Below are positions 1 through 5,628 of a DNA stretch of 8,723 nt, in pieces. A program made the translations under genes and the position numbers. The stretch is from the NCBI GenBank assembly GCA_018263655.1, contig JAANWY010000196.1, positions 1-8,723 of the forward strand, given 5' to 3'. Under the pieces are notes generated by a model that was not told the origin of the DNA, searched no databases, and worked only from the letters and a program-made list of their open reading frames with translations. Each line of letters begins with the position of its first letter. Position 1 is the first letter of the stretch. The stretch comes from Anaerolineales bacterium (lineage in GTDB: Bacteria > Chloroflexota > Anaerolineae > Epilineales > JAANWY01).

Positions 1-2
1 TC

Positions 3-56
3 ATCGAAGGGGGTGCGGCTTGTTCGAAGAACCGTCGCAAACCCGCACCCTTCGAT
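3..56. repeat. Imperfect inverted repeat (hairpin/cruciform) at left edge
   Basis: ATCGAAGGG plus TGCGG (3-11, 14-18) pair with CCGCACCCTTCGAT (43-56), leaving a 2-nt GG bulge. The 24-nt loop contains a further small hairpin, GTTC-gaa-GAAC (22-32). No T-run follows, so it is not a classical terminator. A second small hairpin, TCAGGA/TCCTGA (83-100), follows. Together they suggest a structured intergenic repeat rather than coding DNA. No gene is seen in 1-261 apart from the start of the next CDS. Confidence 0.55.
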
Positions 57-105
57 ACGGTCTCCACTTCGTTTCGACCTACTCAGGATGCTAGTCCTGA
101 TACCT

Positions 106-121
106 CCTGAACGGTTACCTT
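106..121 (-). repeat. 16-bp terminus shared with the 5479-5611 element
   Basis: The reverse complement of this stretch (AAGGTAACCGTTCAGG) is identical to 5476-5491, the outer left arm of a nested palindromic element 5.4 kb away. A chance exact 16-mer in a window this size is unlikely. This may be the end of a related dispersed repeat whose other end is outside the window or has diverged. Confidence 0.45.
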
Positions 122-182
122 AGGAGTTCGGCCTTGCCTCTACTTGACAGGTGACTTATGGGGAAACACCGGTATGTTCAGA

Positions 183-211
183 TTGCTGATTTGGCACTGT
201 TGTGCTAGAAT
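183..211 (+). promoter_or_regulatory. Sigma-70-type promoter, extended -10, for the site-2 protease gene
   Basis: -35 TTGCTG (183-188), 17-bp spacer, then TGC followed by TAGAAT (-10 at 206-211). The predicted transcript start near 218 lies downstream of the possible GTG start at 202, so the ATG at 262 is the better start. Confidence 0.65.
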
Positions 212-261
212 TGACTCACATTTCTATTGCTGAATGGTCGATGTCTTTGAGAGGACCTGCC

Positions 262-1401
262 ATGGACACGGTTGAAGAAAGGGGTGTAGCACAGACTCTT
301 CTGAGCTACGTGCTAGACGTCTTGGATGTCCACACTTATACAGTTAAGGATCGCGGCGAGACGGTGGTCTACACCGGCCGGCTGCGGGAAGATTCGGGCA
401 ACACGTTTGAACGCCTGCAGGTGCGGCTGCGTCCGCTGGGGTACCATGCACTTCTGCGCCGAGACCGCGGTCAAGACATCGTCGTGACGACGCTGGCCCC
501 CGAAGCCGGCACAGCATCACGCCTATGGTTAAATGTCTTTCTCCTCGCCGCCACCATCCTGACGACGCTTGCCTCCGGTGCCTTCATGGAGGAACAGGTG
601 CCCTGGTCTAGCGTAGAGGCGCTGTTGGCTGGCGCTCCGTTTGCCCTCGCACTCCTCAGCATTCTGGGCACTCACGAGCTGGGACACTATTTCGTAGCGC
701 GTCGCTACAAGATGCACGTGACGTTGCCTTACTTCATCCCCTTTCTCCCGTTTCCATTCGGGATCGGAACAATGGGGGCCGTCATCCGCATGAAATCCCC
801 CATGACAAGCCGCAAAGCCCTATTCGATGTGGGGTTGGCTGGCCCAATGGCCGGCTTGATCGTGGCCATTCCCGTACTGGTGATCGGGTTGCTCCAGTCC
901 GAGATCGTGCCGCGATACGCGATGGGGCCAGACATCTCACTATTCCTTGGCGAACCATTGTTGTACAAGGCCATCTCTCACCTGGTCCTCGGGCCGTTGC
1001 CCGACACAGTGGACGTGGCGCTTAGTCCCGTCGCCTTTGCCGGCTGGGTGGGGCTATTCGTGACCGCTATGAATTTGCTGCCGGCCGGCCAGCTCGATGG
1101 GGGGCATATCGCGTATGCGGTTTGGGGGAGGGCACACCGCTACCTGGCGCAGACGACCTTCGTGGGGCTACTTGCCTTAGGTATTGGACCGTTTTTCCTG
1201 AATCTCCTACCCGGCGTCGAGTCGGTGCCCAGTTGGTCTGGTTGGCTGATCTGGGCTGTGCTCTTGAGTGTCTTCGGGCTGCGACATCCGCCGGCTCTGG
1301 ACGATGTGACACCGCTCACTGGCCCCCGGCGTCTCGTTGGCGTGCTGGCCATCATCCTCTTGGTGCTCCTGATCACGCCCGTGCCCTTCAGCTTGCGGTA
1401 G
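262..1401 (+). CDS. Site-2 protease family intramembrane zinc metalloprotease (M50, EGY-like)
   Basis: A 379-aa polytopic membrane protein. Residues 1-85 form a soluble N-terminal domain; hydrophobic segments follow from about 90 onward. The zinc site is visible: HELGH at 138-142 within a membrane segment, and the distal NLLPAGQLDGGH motif (N271, D279) supplies the third ligand. The stretch around 164-180 (FPFGIGTMGAVIRMKSP) is typical of EGY-like plant and bacterial site-2 proteases. Such enzymes cut transmembrane segments of regulators or clear signal-peptide remnants; the substrate here is unknown. The start was set at ATG 262, with GAGAGGA (249-255) six bases upstream. An upstream in-frame GTG (202) lies inside the promoter and is rejected. 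The gene is monocistronic and converges with the NERD-like gene, only 16 bp apart. No key residue is missing. Confidence 0.93.
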   Translation: MDTVEERGVAQTLLSYVLDVLDVHTYTVKDRGETVVYTGRLREDSGNTFERLQVRLRPLGYHALLRRDRGQDIVVTTLAPEAGTASRLWLNVFLLAATILTTLASGAFMEEQVPWSSVEALLAGAPFALALLSILGTHELGHYFVARRYKMHVTLPYFIPFLPFPFGIGTMGAVIRMKSPMTSRKALFDVGLAGPMAGLIVAIPVLVIGLLQSEIVPRYAMGPDISLFLGEPLLYKAISHLVLGPLPDTVDVALSPVAFAGWVGLFVTAMNLLPAGQLDGGHIAYAVWGRAHRYLAQTTFVGLLALGIGPFFLNLLPGVESVPSWSGWLIWAVLLSVFGLRHPPALDDVTPLTGPRRLVGVLAIILLVLLITPVPFSLR

Positions 1402-1417
1402 CGAATCATAACTTCCG

Positions 1418-2155
1418 TCATCCATCTTCCAACTCCAGATCGGGGGCGTTGTGGACGGCGGCTTCATCGAGCAGAGCGTGTACGTTCTGCAACACCTCGT
1501 TGTTAATCCGATCGACCCTGCGGTCGGCGCGACGGACGTAGTTCTTGAGCTTCTTGACGTGTAAAACGTCAGCCGGCGCCCCATCAATCTCCAGGACAAC
1601 GTCCGGGTGTGTGAACACGATCACGCCAGAGATCGGAATGTCCTCGTCGGGAAAGGCTTGATCCAAGAGCTCCGACATGCGTTCCATCTCCGTTTCCATC
1701 TGTTGTATCGGGTCTCCCAGGCGCTCACGGCTCAAGCTCTGGAACCTCTTGAAGAGGCTCTGTTCGTGTTTCCACTTGCCATCGACGTAGCGGACCGTGT
1801 CGCCGTGGCCTTTGACAGTAAATACCATCAGTCCATACGGGAACGCGAGGACGTGATCGGCCGGCAAGACATAGTTGTACAGAGCGTATCTATCATCGAA
1901 CCCCTTTACTGTGTCTTCCAGCGCCTGCTCGGCACGGGGTTCCTGTACCCATTTGTCAGCGAGATAGATACCGACGCTGGACAAGAGCATGCCAATAATG
2001 AGTGCCACATACGCAACTCCGATCATTGCCGGCGTCTCTTGTGCGCGAAAAGAGATAAGGAATCCCGCGACGAGAACGAGCATGCCCCCAAAGGCAGCGT
2101 AGCGCCCAATCCGCTGCCGGCTTTCAATTAGCGAGTGATTCGTTCTAACCTGCAA
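1418..2155 (-). CDS. Two-helix membrane protein with degenerate NERD-like domain
   Basis: 245 aa. Two transmembrane helices lie near residues 19-37 and 43-65, then a cytosolic domain (about 76-205) patterned like NERD (nuclease-related domain): YALYNYVLP, HVLAFPYGLMVFTVKG, a GKW turn, and GVIVFTHPDVVLEI followed by LHVKKLKNYV. The NERD strand that normally ends in E-x-K reads T113-V114-K115, so the acidic catalytic residue seems lost and nuclease activity is doubtful. The start is TTG (2155-2153) with a G5 run upstream as Shine-Dalgarno; residue M25 falls inside the first helix and is too late. It lies 17 bp downstream of plsX on the same strand, so the two are probably co-transcribed. The domain call rests on pattern recognition; the function is unknown. 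Confidence 0.75.
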   Translation of the reverse strand: MQVRTNHSLIESRQRIGRYAAFGGMLVLVAGFLISFRAQETPAMIGVAYVALIIGMLLSSVGIYLADKWVQEPRAEQALEDTVKGFDDRYALYNYVLPADHVLAFPYGLMVFTVKGHGDTVRYVDGKWKHEQSLFKRFQSLSRERLGDPIQQMETEMERMSELLDQAFPDEDIPISGVIVFTHPDVVLEIDGAPADVLHVKKLKNYVRRADRRVDRINNEVLQNVHALLDEAAVHNAPDLELEDG

Positions 2156-2172
2156 AAATGACCCCCAGACAT

Positions 2173-3171
2173 CTAAAGTTCGGATGGTGCAATACCGACC
2201 CGAATGACCTCCACGATATTCTGCTTCACAGCTCGATGCGCAACCTGGATCGCCTTCGCCACGGCCGTGGCATCGGAGCGGCCGTGACCAATGATGACGA
2301 CGCCGTCGACGCCCAGTAAGGGCGCACCGCCGTACTTGCGGTAATCGAGACGGCCCTTCACCGCGCCGAACGCTCCCTTGGCCAGCGCCGCCCCGGCCAT
2401 TGCCAATGGACGTTGTCGAATTTCCTCTTCGAGGACATCCATCAGCATGCCGGCAACCCCCTCGCTGAGTTTGATAATCACGTTGCCGGTGAACCCGTCT
2501 GTGACGATAACGTCCGCGAGTCCGCGCGGGATATCTTTGCCCTCGACGTTACCGATAAAATTGAGATCACTGTGCGCCAGCAGTTCAAAGGCCTCCTGCA
2601 CCAATCGGCTGCCTTTGCCCGGCTCCTCACCGTTGGACACGAGCCCGACGCGCGGATTCTCGAAGCCCAGCACTTGCTCCGCGTAGCCGGCGCCCATGAC
2701 GGCGAACTGGTGCAGGTACGCTGGCTTCACGTCTGCGTTGGCCCCAATATCCAGAATGAGACAGTGCCCCTTGCGAGTGGGGAAGATGGTGCTTAGCGCC
2801 GGCCGCTTGACGCCCTTGATCCGCCCCAGGTTGAACAGCGCGCCGGCCAGGACCCCACCCGTGTTGCCGACAGACACAAAGGCATCGGCCTCGCCGGCGT
2901 GCACCAATCTCAGCCCCACAACCATGGACGAATCCTTCTTGGATCGCACAGCTCTCGCGGGGTGATGTTCATCCATCTCAACGACTTCGGCTGCATGCAC
3001 GACGGGCAGATCAAGCTCCGCCGTATCGTGCTTAGCGAGCGCCGCCTGGACGGCGTCTTCGCGACCGACCAAGATAACGGTGGCCCCCAATGAGCGAGCA
3101 ACACGCACTCCACCTTCTACAGTCACTTCAGGGGCATGGTCCCCCCCCATGGCATCCAGTACGATCTTCAT
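2173..3171 (-). CDS. plsX: Phosphate acyltransferase PlsX
   Basis: 332 aa, a normal full length. PlsX converts acyl-ACP and phosphate to acyl-phosphate, which PlsY uses to acylate glycerol-3-phosphate; it acts at the membrane surface at the start of phospholipid synthesis. Diagnostic segments: MKIVLDAMGGDHAP at the start, VSVGNTGG (99-106), LDIGANAD (140-147), VGLVSNGEEPGKG (175-187), VTDGFTGNV (223-231), and YRKYGGAPLLGVDG (277-290) with GHGRS. Start ATG 3171 has a modest GAGCGGA upstream and a good promoter at 3221-3249. It is the first gene of a two-gene unit with the NERD-like gene. The usual partners (rpmF, fabD, fabH, acpP) are absent from this window. The second Gly pair is encoded in a run of eight G (3141-3148 as C on the + strand). 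Confidence 0.97.
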   Translation of the reverse strand: MKIVLDAMGGDHAPEVTVEGGVRVARSLGATVILVGREDAVQAALAKHDTAELDLPVVHAAEVVEMDEHHPARAVRSKKDSSMVVGLRLVHAGEADAFVSVGNTGGVLAGALFNLGRIKGVKRPALSTIFPTRKGHCLILDIGANADVKPAYLHQFAVMGAGYAEQVLGFENPRVGLVSNGEEPGKGSRLVQEAFELLAHSDLNFIGNVEGKDIPRGLADVIVTDGFTGNVIIKLSEGVAGMLMDVLEEEIRQRPLAMAGAALAKGAFGAVKGRLDYRKYGGAPLLGVDGVVIIGHGRSDATAVAKAIQVAHRAVKQNIVEVIRVGIAPSEL

Positions 3172-3220
3172 TGTATTTTCCGCTCACACAAGCATCGTGA
3201 CGACCTAGTACACCTGCCGA

Positions 3221-3249
3221 AGTATACCACTCTGGCCCAGGAAGTGCAA
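3221..3249 (-). promoter_or_regulatory. plsX promoter
   Basis: Reading the minus strand: -35 TTGCAC (3249-3244), 17-bp spacer ending in TGG, -10 TATACT (3226-3221), so an extended -10. The predicted transcript starts near 3214, giving a leader of about 43 nt before the plsX ATG at 3171. Confidence 0.7.
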
Positions 3250-3276
3250 GAAATGGCAGACAATTAGTGACTCCTC

Positions 3277-3291
3277 AGGCACTTCGTGCCT
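3277..3291. repeat. Small perfect hairpin AGGCAC-ttc-GTGCCT
   Basis: Six paired bases with a 3-nt loop, located between the plsX promoter (-35 ends at 3249) and the large palindrome (3308). It could be an operator or a weak RNA hairpin; nothing further supports a role. Confidence 0.4.
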
Positions 3292-3307
3292 ATACAAGAG
3301 AAGAGAG

Positions 3308-3359
3308 CGGAAAAGATGGGGGTGTGGGGACGGCCGTCCCCACACCCCCATCTTTTCCG
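3308..3359. repeat. Perfect 52-bp palindrome between divergent promoters
   Basis: Two 26-bp arms meet with no spacer at 3333/3334 (centre CGGCCG) and pair at every position. The left arm begins CGGAAAAGATGGGGG and the right arm ends CCCCCATCTTTTCCG. Both strands therefore end a GC-rich stem with a T4 tract flanked by CC, so it could act as a bidirectional terminator-like barrier. It sits 58 bp beyond the plsX -35 and 25 bp before the -35 of the next gene, which is not a normal terminator location. A palindromic mobile repeat or an insulator are alternatives. Confidence 0.9.
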
Positions 3360-3384
3360 TATTTCTCAACCGTGAGGATGGCAC

Positions 3385-3413
3385 TTGCAATTCGGCGCTC
3401 CCTGTGTCATAAT
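3385..3413 (+). promoter_or_regulatory. Promoter for the secreted-protein gene at 3580
   Basis: -35 TTGCAA (3385-3390), 17-bp spacer ending in TGT, -10 CATAAT (3408-3413). The predicted transcript starts near 3420. Confidence 0.65.
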
Positions 3414-3419
3414 AGGGAC

Positions 3420-3579
3420 GCTTGGCAGGGTCAGGAGTCCAAGGATCAACTTAGGAATTTGCAGAAAAATAATCATCCCAGAATTCGCGGATTTCGGGTG
3501 GTGTCCCACCTACAGTGTTGGCAGCTTTTTGGGACAGTTATTTATTTGCAGTTCCCTTAGTCCGAAAAGGAGGTTGCCC
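3420..3579 (+). promoter_or_regulatory. Long 5' leader (about 160 nt) with two mutually exclusive hairpins
   Basis: Between the promoter and the Shine-Dalgarno of the 3580 gene. GGTGG (3497-3501) can pair with CCACC (3506-3510) around TGTC. Alternatively TGTCCCA (3502-3508) can pair with TGGGACA (3530-3536). These share bases and cannot both form, a layout compatible with attenuation. No known riboswitch consensus was recognised. The reading frame is open back through the leader from 3580, but no good ribosome site supports translation there. Confidence 0.3.
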
Positions 3580-4047
3580 GTGCACCCTCATCCTCGCTTA
3601 CTCTGGGTCGTCATCGGTCTGACTTTGCTCGTCCTGCTGGGTATGGGCTTCAACGGATCACAGACTGCATCCGATCCAGTGATTGACGTCCCACCAGTGT
3701 ATTTGCCGGCTATCGCGAGAAACTATCCTAGCTACTTTCCACCACCGCTCGAGGCGAGAAAAGAGGGCTGGCTTCGGAAGTGGCGGGAATCCCAAGACCC
3801 CCACCACTGCTTGCAGGCCGCCGGCACGCCCTACTACCTTGAGCGCGAGCGGGGTGAAGCCGGCTGGCTGGCGGCCGTGATCGAAACGCAATCGGTGACT
3901 GAAGTCGAGCTCGAAGTGCACCTCGACGAGAAAGTGGTCATCGCCGGAACTGCTGAGTACTTCGACACCGCCTGTGAGTTCCCTCGCCTGGAAGCACACA
4001 GCCTAGAAGTGATCCAGGTCGTGCCAGACGGGGATGGCCCACCCTGA
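3580..4047 (+). CDS. Small secreted or membrane-anchored protein of unknown function
   Basis: 155 aa. Not recognised as a named family. The start is GTG 3580, because AGGAGG (3569-3573 region) sits six bases upstream and the protein then opens with a basic stretch (HPHPR) and a hydrophobic core (about residues 7-24), i.e. a signal peptide or anchor. There is no lipobox cysteine. A VYLPAIARNYP segment follows; similar YLP-x3-RN stretches recur in Chloroflexota exported proteins (recalled, not checked). After a Pro-rich linker comes a domain of about 95 residues with alternating beta-type strands (WLAAVIET, VELEVHL, KVVIAGTAEYF, LEVIQVV) and two cysteines (in PHHCLQ and TACEF) that could form a disulphide outside the cell. 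A longer in-frame reading from 3385 has no ribosome site and overlaps the promoter. It converges with mutM 47 bp downstream. Confidence 0.7.
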   Translation: MHPHPRLLWVVIGLTLLVLLGMGFNGSQTASDPVIDVPPVYLPAIARNYPSYFPPPLEARKEGWLRKWRESQDPHHCLQAAGTPYYLERERGEAGWLAAVIETQSVTEVELEVHLDEKVVIAGTAEYFDTACEFPRLEAHSLEVIQVVPDGDGPP

Positions 4048-4094
4048 GCTGAGCCCGGACGGGTGGCTCTCAACTCCCCGGGCCTCTCTGACGT

Positions 4095-4916
4095 CTACGG
4101 CGCCGGCTGACACCTGGGGCAGAAGTGTGTCCCACGCTGCCCGACTTCAATCCGTTCAATGGGCGTACCGCACTGTTCGCACGGCTCGCCAGTGCGGCCG
4201 TATGCCAGAAGCTGCTCCTGATACGCTCCGGGCTCTCCGAAGGCGTCTCGATAGACCCAACTAAAGCTCGTACCACGATGCTGGATTGCGCGCTGGAGCG
4301 TAGATCGGATGGCGGCGTGCAGCCGTTCAATATCATCGGCGTCCAGTGTGTCCGCCGTCCGCAGCGGATGTAGGCCGGCCACGTGCAGCGCTTCGTCGGC
4401 GTAGACGTTCCCCAGGCCGGCCAAGAACTCCTGGTTCAATAACAGTGACTTCAGGCGCGCGCGCCGGGTAGCCAGCATGTCGGTGAAGCGGGCGACGGTG
4501 AAGCCGGCGCCTAGTGGTTCTGGTCCCAGGTTGCCGACTACCTCGGAGGGGTCACCCACCAGATAGACGCGGCCGAACTTGCGCGGATCGTGGAAGCGGA
4601 GCTCCCCCTCACCATCTAGCCGGAAGATGACGTGCGCGTGTGGATCGGACGGTGCGGATGCCGGCTCGATCATCAGCCGGCCGCTCATCTTCCGTCTGCT
4701 CTTCCGATCTTCGCCGCTGGAGAGCGGGAAGAGCAAATACTTGCCGCGCCGGCCCACGGACTCGACGGTCTGGCCGGGCAGCCGGCGTTTCAACGCTTCC
4801 ACCGACGGTGTACCGATCTGGTTCGGCCAATCGACGTAGACGCTGACGAAGTGCCGGCCCACCAGCAATTTGCTCAGATCGCGTCTGTAGTTCTCCACTT
4901 CGGGTAGTTCGGGCAT
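4095..4916 (-). CDS. mutM: Formamidopyrimidine-DNA glycosylase (MutM/Fpg)
   Basis: 273 aa, normal length. Bifunctional base-excision repair enzyme that removes 8-oxoguanine and formamidopyrimidines and cleaves the abasic site. Visible: P2 and E3 at the catalytic N-terminus, K59 in RRGKYLLF, void-filling residues M77 (KMSGR), R112 and F114 (DPRKFG), GLGNVYADE (167-175, N170), and a C-terminal zinc finger with C-x2-C (CEQC, 246-249) and C-x2-C (CPRC, 266-269). Odd: residues 69-75 read EDRKSRR, where homologues have a hydrophobic strand and a conserved His (I-I-H-L before K/G-M-S/T-G). That patch coincides with adapter-like bases (4693-4710), so the true protein is probably normal. The frame and length are kept. 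A TATAAT lies 10 bases upstream of the ATG, implying a nearly leaderless mRNA. Confidence 0.96.
   Translation of the reverse strand: MPELPEVENYRRDLSKLLVGRHFVSVYVDWPNQIGTPSVEALKRRLPGQTVESVGRRGKYLLFPLSSGEDRKSRRKMSGRLMIEPASAPSDPHAHVIFRLDGEGELRFHDPRKFGRVYLVGDPSEVVGNLGPEPLGAGFTVARFTDMLATRRARLKSLLLNQEFLAGLGNVYADEALHVAGLHPLRTADTLDADDIERLHAAIRSTLQRAIQHRGTSFSWVYRDAFGEPGAYQEQLLAYGRTGEPCEQCGTPIERIEVGQRGTHFCPRCQPAP
4693..4710 (+). other. Illumina adapter-like sequence embedded in mutM (probable artefact)
   Basis: GCTCTTCCGATCT at 4698-4710 is identical to the common 3' end of Illumina sequencing adapters. Extended to 4693 it matches CGTGTGCTCTTCCGATCT at 17 of 18 bases (C for G at 4696). In the mutM frame it gives D-R-K-S, the same peptide start that adapter read-through produces, and it replaces a conserved motif. 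Chance is possible but improbable given both facts. Confidence 0.8.
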
Positions 4917-4926
4917 ATCGAAGTGG

Positions 4927-4932
4927 ATTATA
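4927..4932 (-). promoter_or_regulatory. mutM -10 element (near-leaderless transcript)
   Basis: A consensus TATAAT on the minus strand lies just 10 bases before the mutM ATG. Typical initiation 6-8 bases further puts the first RNA base within a few nt of the start codon. No convincing -35 is seen (best TTTTAA at 17 bp), and there is no Shine-Dalgarno, which fits leaderless initiation. Confidence 0.5.
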
Positions 4933-5107
4933 CACCGGATACAGAAATCTTAAAACCGACGATCGGGGCTATGTCTATCACCCCAATGCCGTGGCGGGGA
5001 ACAACCCCATCACTATGTCAAGGTAATCTGAGGTCGATTGGATTGCCAAGTTGGTAGTGGACTTGTTAGCGCGACGGAATGTGAAGTGAGCTGCCAGGAG
5101 ACGCCCT

Positions 5108-5224
5108 ATGCCTGAACCTGACTCTTTGCGACGCCAACGCGGCATCCTGCGCACCTTCCGCCAGGCTGCCGGCCGGCTCACTCGGACAGTTGATGACCCG
5201 AGTCACGTTGCGGTCACTGTCTGA
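5108..5224 (+). CDS. Possible 38-aa small protein
   Basis: ATG preceded by AGGAG (5097-5101) with a seven-base spacer, then 38 codons ending at TGA 5222-5224. The predicted peptide (MPEPDSLRRQRGIL start, then RTFRQAAGRLTRTV) is basic with a likely amphipathic helix. No family is recognised and no clear promoter is seen upstream. It lies in the 353-bp gap between mutM and the chimeric gene, and its last codons overlap the promoter of the latter. The rest of that gap (4933-5096) holds only short G4/C4 complementarities. It may be a remnant or a chance ORF; the good ribosome site is the only positive evidence. Confidence 0.35.
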   Translation: MPEPDSLRRQRGILRTFRQAAGRLTRTVDDPSHVAVTV

Positions 5225-5236
5225 CTGTGTTACAAT
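5208..5236 (+). promoter_or_regulatory. Promoter for the chimeric small gene at 5270
   Basis: -35 TTGCGG (5208-5213), 17-bp spacer ending in TGT, -10 TACAAT (5231-5236). Predicted start near 5243, so a leader of about 27 nt. Confidence 0.65.
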
Positions 5237-5269
5237 AACCTTCACCATCAAAATGGGGGGGCTCTCGCG

Positions 5270-5476
5270 ATGAAAGAGTGGCCAGGTTTCAACGATAACG
5301 GCGATCTGCCACCCGGCATCCATCGGGCTGTCTTAACTGTGGTGTGGAACGATCCGGTGCGCCGGCGTTTCGAGAAAGAGTATTGGATGCCGCTGGAAAG
5401 GCAGGTCCAGGCCACCCAGCGGGAGATGGAGCGACTGGCACGGGTGATTTCCCAGGCACGGCGGAGCGTAAAGTAA
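5270..5476 (+). CDS. Chimeric small protein: DUF6932-like N-terminus joined to a WXG-like C-terminus
   Basis: 68 aa. Residues 1 to about 24 (MKEWPGFNDNGDLPPGIHRA onward) look like the start of DUF6932 proteins, small proteins often found beside nucleotidyltransferase-type genes (recalled, medium confidence). From V25 (VWNDPVRRRFEKEYW) to the end, the DNA is a near copy of the 8526 gene; the join is at 5341 and keeps the reading frame. It thus looks like a truncated DUF6932 gene captured by, or fused to, a duplicated WXG-like gene tail. The W-x-D-x5-F-x3-Y motif is kept. A promoter (5208-5236) and a G7 run eight bases before ATG 5270 mean it could be expressed. It may equally be a pseudogene. 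The ending ARRSVK probably also shows how the incomplete 8526 protein ends. Confidence 0.55.
   Translation: MKEWPGFNDNGDLPPGIHRAVLTVVWNDPVRRRFEKEYWMPLERQVQATQREMERLARVISQARRSVK
5341..5458 (+). repeat. 118-bp direct repeat, copy A
   Basis: Matches 8606-8723 at 114 of 118 positions (differences at 5350, 5388, 5442, 5456). One change is synonymous (AAC/AAT) and three alter residues (M/T, R/Q, A/T). Homology stops abruptly on the left at 5341. The right limit cannot be seen because copy B runs off the window. Confidence 0.95.
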
Positions 5477-5478
5477 AG

Positions 5479-5611
5479 GTAACCGTTCAGGTAGTGGGGA
5501 CCCTTGCGAAGGTTTGCCAGTCGCATTCGGGTTGAAAGACCCCTCGCTAGTCGAAAATCGGCCTCTTGCCAAGGCTACTCCCAACCTTCGCAAGGGTGGC
5601 TGAACGCTTAC
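5479..5611. repeat. Nested palindromic intergenic element
   Basis: The outer arms GTAACCGTTCAG (5479-5490) and CTGAACGCTTAC (5600-5611) pair at 11 of 12 positions. The inner arms ACCCTTGCGAAGGTT (5500-5514) and AACCTTCGCAAGGGT (5583-5597) pair perfectly over 15 bp. The 68-nt centre has a small GCC-GGC type hairpin (5561-5574). It is non-coding, with no transposase, and fits a MITE or REP-like dispersed repeat. It follows the chimeric gene's stop codon and might also end its transcript, although no T-run is present. The outer arm recurs at 106-121. Confidence 0.7.
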
Positions 5612-5628
5612 GCGAAAGTAAAGTCATG

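Noticed and set aside
202..261. Upstream GTG start extending the site-2 protease by 20 residues
   Set aside because: It lies inside the extended -10 promoter and has no ribosome site; ATG 262 has a good one.
1122..1541. 139-codon + strand frame overlapping the end of the protease gene
   Set aside because: Low-complexity Arg/Ala/Ser-rich translation typical of a GC-rich shadow frame.
1607..2131. 174-codon open frame on the + strand opposite the NERD-like gene
   Set aside because: It is antisense to a gene with clear membrane helices and domain pattern, and its translation has no recognisable features.
3385..3579. N-terminal extension of the secreted protein back to 3385
   Set aside because: It begins within the -35 element, lacks a ribosome site and would bury the signal peptide; GTG 3580 follows AGGAGG at ideal spacing.
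4048..4094. Terminator between the convergent secreted-protein and mutM genes (GCCCGG 4053-4058 with CCGGGC 4078-4083; also GAGCC/GGCTC)
   Set aside because: The stems are short, the loops long or competing, and there is no T-run on either strand.
5479..5611. Insertion sequence or CRISPR repeat
   Set aside because: There is no transposase and no regular spacer-repeat series; only a single nested palindrome.
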